From a virus: DNA of 64,000 bases. The notes under the pieces are model-generated. The model ran no database searches and had not been told where the DNA came from. It worked only from the letters and a program-made list of their open reading frames with translations. The DNA lies in the IMG/VR virus record IMGVR_UViG_3300025872_000041, positions 50,559 through 114,558 of that record. One strand, written 5' to 3'. The translations under genes were made by a program, and so were the position numbers. Within the stretch, counting starts at the first letter, position 1, and every line of letters starts with the position of its first letter. Shown in pieces: positions 47,908 to 54,127 of the stretch.

Positions 47908-49354
47908 AATACTAATTCTATTTATGATAATAGCTCTGTCCGTAAATGGGCAGAGCTTTATGTATTCCTACACAGATCCTTGTACACAGGAGTTAAAATT
48001 TATTAATGCCGATATGTCTAGTCCTATAGTAATTGCTTACTATGGACAGGTTAAAACATTCTCTTATACAGAATTACAAGATGGAACATTTGACAATTGG
48101 ATAAATAGTGTATATTTGAAGTATAAAAATACATCACCCTGTCAAGGAGTTGGAGTAACTACTACTACAACTACCACAACAAATACGACTCTAAACATTG
48201 TAAGCAATGTAATGAACTTAGGGGCTATTTCAAATGTTGGTAGTGTAAATATAGATGTAGGATCTAGCACCTCTTCAGGAACTAACGTAGGGACAACCAA
48301 TAAAACAAATAATAATGACAGTAGAACTAATTCTCGGAATCGTACTAGTAGTAGCTCTAGTAATTCTAATTCTTCTAGCAGCTCGTCAGGAGAGACTGGA
48401 AACGGAAGCAATGGAGGAAATCCACCAGAAAATCAAGGTGGGAATTCCGACAACACCAACCCCGGAAGTGGTAGTGGCAGCGGAGAAGGTAATGGAGGAA
48501 GCAGTGGCTCCGGCTCCAGTGGAAACTCCAGTGGTAGTGGAAGCAGTAGTGGAAACTCCCAAGGTGGAGGAAGTGGTGGTAGCGGAGGTAAAACCGAAGA
48601 AAAAACGCAAGTACAAGAAGAAAAACCCTCCGACCAACAAGTAGAAGAAACTAAGACTGAGCAACAAAAGACTCAGTCTAGTGGTACTGCAAAAGCAGCC
48701 AATAAAGCTAAAGCCGAAGTTGCTAAGCCCGCAATATTAGTAACTGGTGATTTAGTTGGTATTCAGACTAAGTCTGATGGAGCACAAGATGCAAGAGGTA
48801 CTGCCTCCTTTACAAGAGTAAAAGGAGATGGTACTTCTTCTCTTGGCTTTTCAGCCGATTACATGGTAAATGCTAAAATCGGTAATATCTCCTGTGTCCG
48901 TTCATGGATAGGAGCAAATAAAAAAGGCAACAAACACATTAGTGTTGTATCAGACGGTCTAAGTCTAATGCCTAAATCAATATCAAACACACTCTTGTTT
49001 GTAAGAGTGAACTCAGTTAAAAACTTTACAGCACTCTATGGAGCTGCAGGAACCTATGGTAAACTATTTGGAGAAGAGATGATTTCTACAATTGCTATAG
49101 GTGGATTTATGTACAAGGGTAAACTTACTAAGAGTATAGATGCTACAATTATTGCAGCTGGAATCTATTCTCCTTACTCTAAGTATTATACAGAATCTTT
49201 ATTTGAAGCTAAGCCTATTGTAATTCCTTTCTTTAACTTTACCTACAGGATGACCAAGACATTTGGTTTAGGTATTACAGGAGGAGGAACTTATGTAGCA
49301 GGACAAGATATCCTAAACTTTCAAGTATTAATGGGAGCAAAGTTATTGTTATGA
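47891..49354 (+). CDS. Exported Ser/Gly-rich protein with C-terminal barrel-like domain
   Basis: This 487-aa protein starts at GTG 47891, which gives a full signal peptide (KTKILILFMIIALSVNG, cleavage before Q). The next ATG would remove most of it. After a small N-terminal domain comes a T-rich stretch and a long Asn/Ser/Gly low-complexity region (about 95-265). Then a beta-rich C-terminal part (about 285-487) has alternating strands and ends in a hydrophobic strand, VLMGAKLLL. That is outer-membrane-barrel or surface-protein style. The Ser/Gly region contains a second gene in another frame. It overlaps the CsgG-like gene upstream and the PA14 gene downstream (ATGA). Confidence 0.6.
   Translation: MYLKTKILILFMIIALSVNGQSFMYSYTDPCTQELKFINADMSSPIVIAYYGQVKTFSYTELQDGTFDNWINSVYLKYKNTSPCQGVGVTTTTTTTTNTTLNIVSNVMNLGAISNVGSVNIDVGSSTSSGTNVGTTNKTNNNDSRTNSRNRTSSSSSNSNSSSSSSGETGNGSNGGNPPENQGGNSDNTNPGSGSGSGEGNGGSSGSGSSGNSSGSGSSSGNSQGGGSGGSGGKTEEKTQVQEEKPSDQQVEETKTEQQKTQSSGTAKAANKAKAEVAKPAILVTGDLVGIQTKSDGAQDARGTASFTRVKGDGTSSLGFSADYMVNAKIGNISCVRSWIGANKKGNKHISVVSDGLSLMPKSISNTLLFVRVNSVKNFTALYGAAGTYGKLFGEEMISTIAIGGFMYKGKLTKSIDATIIAAGIYSPYSKYYTESLFEAKPIVIPFFNFTYRMTKTFGLGITGGGTYVAGQDILNFQVLMGAKLLL
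48315..48644 (+). CDS. Overprinted membrane protein inside the Ser/Gly-rich gene
   Basis: This 109-aa frame lies wholly inside the 487-aa gene, shifted by +1. It reads like a real protein: a strong N-terminal membrane helix (ELILGIVLVVALVILILLAA), a charged turn, an acidic Val/Glu/Pro-rich rod (about 45-90), and a basic end (KPKKKRKYKKKN). The host-frame product of the same bases is nearly pure Ser/Gly/Asn. So the overprinted frame may carry the constraint. The topology resembles an inner-membrane spanin or a TonB-like linker. The ATG at 48315 is its first Met. Simple repeats keep other frames open here too, so expression needs proof. Confidence 0.55.
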   Translation: MTVELILGIVLVVALVILILLAARQERLETEAMEEIHQKIKVGIPTTPTPEVVVAAEKVMEEAVAPAPVETPVVVEAVVETPKVEEVVVAEVKPKKKRKYKKKNPPTNK

Positions 49355-50502
49355 GGTGGATCATTGTTTTATTCTTCTTTGCAAACTCTTTGCTTGGACA
49401 GTTTACCTACTCAGGTTATGTCTATAGTGCTAATGGAGGTGCTGCTATAAACGTTCCTGTAAAGCTTTATAAGAGGACTACAACTACATCAGGTAATAAC
49501 TCTACTTCTGTTAAAGTATATAGAACTCACTACGGTACAGGAAATACATCTCAGTATGCAACCTATCCCTCTACAAGATCAGAGATGGATAGATGTTTTA
49601 ATACAGGTTGGGCTGCAACTACCTTATGGTCCACTGTTACAATGTCTGGTAACTCTTCCTTAAACTTTGGAGCATACACAACATTAACATCAGCTGGTGC
49701 TTCTGTTCCTAGTAGTGGAGATTATTATGCTACTGAAGTTACTTTTACTTTTACTCCTGCAGAAACTGGTAGTTATTCTTTTGGTATGACTTCTGATGAT
49801 GGATCAGATTTGTGGTTAGTAAACACAGGAAGTATTATTGAATACTATGGAGGTAAAGGAGTAGGTACTTACAAATACGGTAGTGTGAGTTTAACCGCAG
49901 GTACTTCTTATACGTTTATTGCACGCATGCAAGAATACTCTGGAGGAGATGGATTATATCTTATCTGGAGAAGACCTTCGCAATCTGCACATTCTTATCA
50001 ATCTTCTGAAGTAGGGACAATAACTACTACAACCTCTTCTTGGACTTTAGATGCTACAGCGTATACTAACTCTTCAGGATACTATGCTTTCTCTAGAACC
50101 ACTACTGCAAGTACGCAATGGTATATACAAGTAGATGTACCTACAAGAATTCAGGCTTACACTAGCACAGATATTCAAACAGTATCTAATATTATCTTAG
50201 GTAAGTCTACAGTCAATGGATTATCTTATCACAGATTTGATGTTAATGATGACGGAAGATTAAACATTGCAGACAAGTATTATGTAGCTGCTAGGAAGTC
50301 AGGAAGATTTACTAGATGGAGGTTAGCCTCTGATGTAAGAATATTTACAGCTACTGAGTACAATACAATCTCTTCTTCTACTGGTAATGTGCGTACTACA
50401 TATCCAGGAATAACTACCTTCTCAACTTCTACTTTAACTAGTGGAGGAACTTTAAATCTATATTTAATAGCTCCGGGATACTCTGGAGCAGTAACCTACT
50501 AA
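49351..50502 (+). CDS. Exported PA14/dockerin-like protein
   Basis: This 383-aa protein has a signal peptide (MRWIIVLFFFANSLLG, cleavage before Q). A PA14-like carbohydrate-binding domain lies at about 52-228 (FTPAETGSYSFGMTSDDGSD, IEYYGG, IARMQEYSGGDGLYLIW). A dockerin-like loop (FDVNDDGRLNIAD, 296-308) and a C-terminal sandwich with FTATEYNTI follow. The segments flanking the PA14 domain (YVYSANGG … VPVKLYKR and SSWTLDATAYTNSSGYYAF) match the continuous CnaB-like domain of the 630-aa protein. So PA14 seems to be inserted into that domain. It has no T9SS tail of its own. It overlaps the barrel-like gene by ATGA. Confidence 0.7.
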   Translation: MRWIIVLFFFANSLLGQFTYSGYVYSANGGAAINVPVKLYKRTTTTSGNNSTSVKVYRTHYGTGNTSQYATYPSTRSEMDRCFNTGWAATTLWSTVTMSGNSSLNFGAYTTLTSAGASVPSSGDYYATEVTFTFTPAETGSYSFGMTSDDGSDLWLVNTGSIIEYYGGKGVGTYKYGSVSLTAGTSYTFIARMQEYSGGDGLYLIWRRPSQSAHSYQSSEVGTITTTTSSWTLDATAYTNSSGYYAFSRTTTASTQWYIQVDVPTRIQAYTSTDIQTVSNIILGKSTVNGLSYHRFDVNDDGRLNIADKYYVAARKSGRFTRWRLASDVRIFTATEYNTISSSTGNVRTTYPGITTFSTSTLTSGGTLNLYLIAPGYSGAVTY

Positions 50503-50503
50503 C

Positions 50504-50965
50504 ATGAAAAAACTATTTATACTTTCCGCTTTAGTCATTATGATGACTTCTCTGAGTGCTCAATGCTACAAAGTTGACACTGTTTCTAACACTGCTACTG
50601 TAAAGTATTTACTAGACAGGCCTGTAGAGTTTGGTGCTAAGGCAACACTAGAAGAGTTAATCTCTGATAAATATAGTCTATGTGATTCCGGAAGTATTGT
50701 ATCTGGAGAGATTGTATCAATTGCAATGCCGGAACAATTACTAAATATTGTAGGATTGCAGTTTTTAAAGAGACAATATATTATTACAACTAAAGTTGTT
50801 ATTGATGGCAAAACCTATATGGGTACTGCTACTAAAACAATGTTTGTGAATGCCATGTTTGTTGAGGTATCTGGTATACCACATAACAAAAAGGTTTTTT
50901 ACAAGACTATGCAGCAATCCTTAAAAAATGCTGTATATTATATATATGGCAGCAACAAAAACTAA
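50504..50965 (+). CDS. Exported protein of unknown function
   Basis: This 153-aa protein has a signal peptide (MKKLFILSALVIMMTSLSA, cleavage before Q) and an alpha/beta mature part with two Cys residues (CYKV near the N-terminus and SLCDSG) that may form a disulfide. It contains IVSGEIVSIAMPEQLLN and YIITTKVVIDGKTYMGTAT strand segments and a C-terminal helix. I do not recognise the family. It starts 1 bp after the PA14/dockerin gene, and its 3' end is overlapped by a small basic-protein gene. Confidence 0.65.
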   Translation: MKKLFILSALVIMMTSLSAQCYKVDTVSNTATVKYLLDRPVEFGAKATLEELISDKYSLCDSGSIVSGEIVSIAMPEQLLNIVGLQFLKRQYIITTKVVIDGKTYMGTATKTMFVNAMFVEVSGIPHNKKVFYKTMQQSLKNAVYYIYGSNKN

Positions 50966-51092
50966 AAAAGGCGGAACTAGTTTAGCTAAAAGCCTTGCAC
51001 CTAAAAATGTAAATAAGAAAAAAGGTAAGGCTCATAAATCCGTTGGACCAAAAGCTACACCTGAATCAAAATATCGTGGTCAAGGTAGATAA
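50946..51092 (+). CDS. Small basic Lys-rich protein
   Basis: A 48-codon frame starts at ATG 50946 inside the end of the preceding gene (20-nt overlap) and ends at TAA 51090-51092. The product is strongly basic (MAATKTKKGGTSLAKSLA, then KNVNKKKGKAHKSVG) and Gly/Lys-rich, with an ESKYRGQGR tail. Such proteins may bind nucleic acid or be minor virion components. It has no signal peptide, unlike the genes before it. A TAnnTTTG box for the next gene begins 8 bp downstream. Confidence 0.55.
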   Translation: MAATKTKKGGTSLAKSLAPKNVNKKKGKAHKSVGPKATPESKYRGQGR

Positions 51093-51099
51093 TAATTAC

Positions 51100-51107
51100 T
51101 ATCTTTG
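51100..51107 (+). promoter_or_regulatory. Promoter-like -7 box TATCTTTG
   Basis: It matches TAnnTTTG 5 nt before the ATG at 51113, so transcription would start at or near the start codon. No TTTG is seen at -33. It separates the exported cassette from the nucleotide-metabolism genes. Confidence 0.4.
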
Positions 51108-51112
51108 TCAGT

Positions 51113-51646
51113 ATGGTATTAGCAGATTCTGAAATTTTATTGGAGCACGAGAGAGGTATGATCATTATCTCTCCTTTTAAACAAGAGTATTTAAATCCAA
51201 ACTCTGTAGATTTAACTTTAAACCCTAAATGTAAAATATATACGGGTAATACTTTAGACTGCAGACAACCTAATCCTGTAGAGGAATTTGAGATTCCTGA
51301 AGAGGGTTATGTGTTACAGCCAGGTGAATTATATCTTTACTCATGTAATGAAACTATTGGAGTAAAAGAAGATATCTGTGCTACAGTTATGGGTAAGTCT
51401 AGTCTAGGTAGACTAGGTTTAGATATTCACATCTGTGCCGGATTTATTGATTCAGGATTTATGGGATCTCTAGTATTAGAGATGCGTGTGGTAAAACCAT
51501 TACGTATTTATCCAAACATGAAGATCTGTCAAATCAAGTTTGAACGTGTAGCTGGTAAAATTCTCCAGACTTATGACAAAAAACCAGGAAGCAAATACCA
51601 CGGACAATCAGGAGTGCAAGAGTCTCTCATGCATAAAAACTTCTGA
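51113..51646 (+). CDS. dcd: dCTP deaminase / dUTPase-family enzyme
   Basis: This 177-aa protein follows the Dcd plan: MVLADSEIL at the start, LNPNSVDLTL, then GKSSLGRLGLDIHICAGFID with GFMGSLVLEM carrying the catalytic Glu, NMKICQIKF, and a C-terminal KYHGQSGVQESL flap. Dcd makes dUMP or dUTP from dCTP and feeds thymidylate synthesis. The related dUTPases remove dUTP. The GKSSLGRLG motif with the conserved Glu favours deaminase or bifunctional activity. It opens a short nucleotide-metabolism operon with its own promoter-like box. Its 3' end overlaps the zinc-ribbon gene by 74 nt. Confidence 0.8.
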   Translation: MVLADSEILLEHERGMIIISPFKQEYLNPNSVDLTLNPKCKIYTGNTLDCRQPNPVEEFEIPEEGYVLQPGELYLYSCNETIGVKEDICATVMGKSSLGRLGLDIHICAGFIDSGFMGSLVLEMRVVKPLRIYPNMKICQIKFERVAGKILQTYDKKPGSKYHGQSGVQESLMHKNF

Positions 51647-51758
51647 TTATTGTGTATTTTGTAATAGTAGGGTAGAGTATATTTTTGTACATGGTCACTA
51701 TCAGTGCCCGGTATGTAAACAAAATGCTATACCTTGCTGCAACGGAGAACAAGCATGA
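51573..51758 (+). CDS. Small zinc-ribbon protein
   Basis: This 61-aa protein has two CxxC knuckles, YCVFC (about 27-31) and QCPVC (about 44-48), plus a trailing CC, typical of a zinc ribbon. The 74-nt overlap with the dcd-like gene is long, so the true start may be further downstream, for example at an internal codon before CVFC. The zinc knuckles lie beyond the overlap and support a real gene. It ends in an ATGA overlap with phoH. A small regulator or adaptor of the PhoH protein is possible. Confidence 0.6.
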   Translation: MTKNQEANTTDNQECKSLSCIKTSDYCVFCNSRVEYIFVHGHYQCPVCKQNAIPCCNGEQA

Positions 51759-52441
51759 CATCAAATTCACATGAAGATGAGGTCTTCAAAGCAAAAAGAA
51801 GGCCCAAGAATCCTATTAAGTTTCAAATAACTTTAAATGAGGAGCAGAAAAGAGCTAAGTCTCTGATTCTAGACAATCCAATAACTGTATTAAAAGGTAT
51901 GGCAGGCTCAGGTAAAACACTTGTAGCCTGTCAAGTTGCTCTTGATATGTTATTTAACAAAGAGGTTGACAAGATTATTATTACTAGACCTACTGTATCT
52001 AAAGAAGATATAGGATTCTTACCCGGAGACATTAAAGAAAAAATGGACCCCTGGTTAGCGCCTATTTATCATAATCTATATGGTCTCTATAACAAAGAGA
52101 AGATAGATAAAGAAATAGAGTTTGGTAATATTGAGATTGTACCCTTTGCATTTGTAAGAGGTAGGACGTTTGTAAATAGTTTCATCATTGTAGATGAGGC
52201 CCAGAACGTTACACACTCTCAGATGGAGGCTATTCTAGGTAGATTAGGTAAAGAAAGTAAGATGGTAATCTGTGGTGATATTGCTCAGATAGATCTTAAA
52301 GATAAGAAAACATCTGGTTTTAGTTTCTTAGCACGTATAGAAGAACATGTTCAGGGATTTAAGGTCTTTGCTTTATTACAGAATCACAGACACAGTATAG
52401 TTTCTCCTATACTAGAAGTATATAAGACCTTTAGTGATTAA
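51755..52441 (+). CDS. phoH: PhoH-like ATPase
   Basis: This 228-aa protein is a PhoH-family P-loop ATPase: Walker A GMAGSGKT (48-55), IITRPTVSKEDIGFLPGDIKEKMDPW, Walker B FIIVDEAQN (about 143-151), GDIAQIDL and a final LQNHRHSIVSPIL. These are the standard PhoH landmarks in order. PhoH proteins are ATPases linked to RNA metabolism and are common in phages. I chose ATG 51755, which makes a 4-bp ATGA overlap with the zinc-ribbon gene, over a TTG 21 bp upstream. Confidence 0.9.
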   Translation: MTSNSHEDEVFKAKRRPKNPIKFQITLNEEQKRAKSLILDNPITVLKGMAGSGKTLVACQVALDMLFNKEVDKIIITRPTVSKEDIGFLPGDIKEKMDPWLAPIYHNLYGLYNKEKIDKEIEFGNIEIVPFAFVRGRTFVNSFIIVDEAQNVTHSQMEAILGRLGKESKMVICGDIAQIDLKDKKTSGFSFLARIEEHVQGFKVFALLQNHRHSIVSPILEVYKTFSD

Positions 52442-52442
52442 T

Positions 52443-52919
52443 ATGTATATAGATTTTTTAAAAGAGTATGAGCTTATACAAGGCTTGCTCAACAGGTTAC
52501 CTAGGGTAGATCCCCATGATACAGTGGTACTTAATGTGTCCCCAGATTATTCTTCTAAGGTAGCAATGGAAATCGCACACCATCTTTCTGAAGGAGGTAC
52601 TATGTTGGATATGATTGGAGTAGATGTTCCTTATCCTGGTGAGGAGAGAGATTACTATGAATTAAAGTTTAAGAAAGAGAGCACTGCATTACCTGTGTTA
52701 TATAATAAGATTATTTTAGTAGAAGCAGCAGTACTTTCTGGTAATAACTATACTTGGATAAAAGAGAGATTATTAGATAGGGGTTATGAGAATGATGATA
52801 TTATCACCATAGCTCTTACTGAGATGAATACTAGTATATTTAAATGTGATTACGTACAGGCTTATACAGATACTATTCCTGAATTCTATTGGGAAAGATA
52901 TAATAAACACTGGGATTAA
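52443..52919 (+). CDS. Unknown protein, possibly phosphoribosyltransferase-like
   Basis: This 158-aa protein starts at ATG 52443, 1 bp after phoH. A GTG at 52434 would add three residues. It has an alpha/beta pattern with KIILVEAAVLSGNNYTWIKERL (about 100-121), which resembles the PRPP loop region of type I phosphoribosyltransferases (hydrophobic strand, acidic residue, small-residue loop, helix). The classic DDxxTGGT loop is not conserved, so the match is weak. Position after dcd and phoH fits nucleotide metabolism. It is the last plus-strand gene before the convergence point. Confidence 0.5.
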   Translation: MYIDFLKEYELIQGLLNRLPRVDPHDTVVLNVSPDYSSKVAMEIAHHLSEGGTMLDMIGVDVPYPGEERDYYELKFKKESTALPVLYNKIILVEAAVLSGNNYTWIKERLLDRGYENDDIITIALTEMNTSIFKCDYVQAYTDTIPEFYWERYNKHWD

Positions 52920-52997
52920 AAACTAGGCAGGACTTACATGATCTCAGCTTTCCATCCTGATCAACGCCTACTACCAGTGGGTTAGTGGTTACCTAGT
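52916..52997 (-). terminator. Convergence-point structured region and possible terminator
   Basis: On the minus strand ACTAGG (52997-52992) can pair with CCTAGT (52927-52922), followed by TTTTT. The 64-nt interior holds a further TGATC/GATCA stem. It directly follows the stop of the minus-strand co-chaperonin gene and also ends the plus-strand operon. It may be a terminator or a small structured RNA. Confidence 0.4.
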
Positions 52998-52998
52998 A

Positions 52999-53286
52999 TT
53001 ACCAAATAATGGCAATGTCTTGTTCCCCAACCATAATCTTTATACCTTGATCATGCATGTCTACAATTTCTGCAGATTGTAAGGTATAGCTAGGGATATA
53101 TACTTTGTTTCCTACATTAACTTCAGTTACATCAGTGCCGATAGCATATATTTCTAATGCTGTCCATTTTTTCATAAGTTCAGCATCCATTTCTGCTTTA
53201 GCAGCTTCAGTTAATTCAATTCCAAAGGTTTCTTTGTGTGGTTTATTTAGTAAAATTCTTTTACCTCTTAGTTTAAATGTGCTCAT
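52999..53286 (-). CDS. GroES-like co-chaperonin
   Basis: This 95-aa protein from ATG 53286 reads MSTFKLRGKRILLNKPHKE at the start, like the first GroES strand. It continues with LEIYAIGTDVTEVNVGNKVYIPSY and ends MVGEQDIAIIW, like GroES (vaiG … vkvGdkV … E.dIlaiv). A mobile-loop equivalent may lie at about 18-30. Phage co-chaperonins such as T4 gp31 adapt host GroEL for folding the capsid protein. An in-frame upstream Met would add nine residues. The gene has its own strong promoter and a leader with a large inverted repeat. It is the last gene of the minus block. Confidence 0.65.
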   Translation of the reverse strand: MSTFKLRGKRILLNKPHKETFGIELTEAAKAEMDAELMKKWTALEIYAIGTDVTEVNVGNKVYIPSYTLQSAEIVDMHDQGIKIMVGEQDIAIIW

Positions 53287-53307
53287 TGTTTTGGTTTTTA
53301 GTTTTCT

Positions 53308-53362
53308 AATCACTCTGTGTACTAGGAAACAGGCATAACCTAGTACACATTATTGAGTGATT
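53308..53362 (-). promoter_or_regulatory. Two-part inverted repeat in the co-chaperonin leader
   Basis: The inner arms TGTGTACTAGG (53316-53326) and CCTAGTACACA (53339-53349) are perfect over 11 bp with a 12-nt loop. The outer arms AATCACT (53308-53314) and AGTGATT (53356-53362) add 7 bp. It lies between the promoter and the start codon, so it would form a large leader RNA hairpin or act as an operator. Confidence 0.7.
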
Positions 53363-53385
53363 ACTATGAAAATCAGAAGACAATA

Positions 53386-53415
53386 CAAATATAATCAGTT
53401 TTTCACTTCTTCAAA
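53386..53415 (-). promoter_or_regulatory. Bacteroidota-type promoter for the co-chaperonin gene
   Basis: On the minus strand TTTG (53415-53412), an 18-bp spacer and TATATTTG (53393-53386) match the consensus. It overlaps the end of the DnaA-like gene and should give a leader of about 95 nt that contains the inverted repeat. Confidence 0.7.
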
Positions 53416-53889
53416 CAATTTCTTTGTTTTATTATAAATTTCCACTTCTTTCTTGTAGTAATCCGGATATGTATGCCAGTCTTCTACATTTCTAATAGCG
53501 TGTATAATAGTTGCGTGATGCTGATTACCAATTGTTTTTCCAATAAATTGGAGTGTTTTACCTTCTAATCTAAGTATATGAATAATCACATACCTAGGTA
53601 TAATGTAATCTCTTTTACGGGACTTACTTAATATCTCTTTAGCAGATACACCTGTTACAGAATGTAGTATATTACAAAGCAAGGGTACAACATTATCTGT
53701 TAATTCCTTTTTAGGTGAGAGAGTAATACGTAGATGTAATAGTTTTATCCCGTACTCTTTCTTTACCTTTTGTAACTCATTACTATATTCTTCCTTAATC
53801 TTAGTAAGTTGTTCTTCTTTTCTTCTAAGTGCTAATTTTAAATTATGCACCTGGATCTTTAATGTTTCTTTTTCATTCAGGATTGACAT
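53395..53889 (-). CDS. Coiled-coil protein with DnaA domain IV-like DNA-binding domain
   Basis: This 164-aa protein has an N-terminal coiled coil (about 1-55, KEEQLTKIKEEYSNELQKVKKEY) and a C-terminal helical domain. In the latter, GKTIGNQHHATIIHAIRNVED (about 116-136) mirrors the DnaA signature helix (…DHtTvlhA…). The preceding ARYV-like helix also fits domain IV. There is no AAA+ domain. It may bind DnaA-box-like sites at a phage origin or repress transcription. Its start overlaps the next upstream gene by 17 nt, so it belongs to the replication operon. Confidence 0.7.
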   Translation of the reverse strand: MSILNEKETLKIQVHNLKLALRRKEEQLTKIKEEYSNELQKVKKEYGIKLLHLRITLSPKKELTDNVVPLLCNILHSVTGVSAKEILSKSRKRDYIIPRYVIIHILRLEGKTLQFIGKTIGNQHHATIIHAIRNVEDWHTYPDYYKKEVEIYNKTKKLFEEVKN

Positions 53890-54127
53890 AAATCTTTTTT
53901 AATTTTTTCTCAATCTCTACTTCTATATCAGCTGTACCAGGTGGCTTTAGTTGTGGCCAAACCACAGTACAAGTAACAGATTGTTGTAGATGATCTATTC
54001 TAAGTGTGCATGAGAAAGGATAGGGTGTTAAATCTATCTCATCTTCCCATGCATCCTTAGTTATGTAAGTACCATTGTGAATAAAGACCTCAGTCTTGTG
54101 AATCGGTTGTTTTTCTATATTAATCAT
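53873..54127 (-). CDS. Conserved small protein of unknown function
   Basis: This 84-aa protein starts at ATG 54127, in a 4-bp ATGA overlap with the PolB stop. An earlier start at 54169 would overlap PolB by 46 nt. It is beta-rich (FIHNGTYITKDAWEDEIDL, CTLRIDHLQQSVTCTVVW) with a basic, charged C-terminal helix. No family is recognised. It sits between the polymerase and the DnaA-like gene, which suggests a replication role. Confidence 0.55.
   Translation of the reverse strand: MINIEKQPIHKTEVFIHNGTYITKDAWEDEIDLTPYPFSCTLRIDHLQQSVTCTVVWPQLKPPGTADIEVEIEKKLKKIYVNPE

Noticed and set aside
48142-48667. Open minus-strand frames (48142-48411 and 48386-48667) across the Ser/Gly-rich gene
   Set aside because: The GGA/AGT-type repeats keep many frames open. 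The minus-strand products are simple Leu/Glu/Val or Thr/Ser runs without clear starts or domains, unlike the plus-strand inner frame.
52920-52998. tRNA gene at the convergence point
   Set aside because: There is a stem-rich stretch, but I could not form a cloverleaf with a proper anticodon arm, T-loop and acceptor stem.
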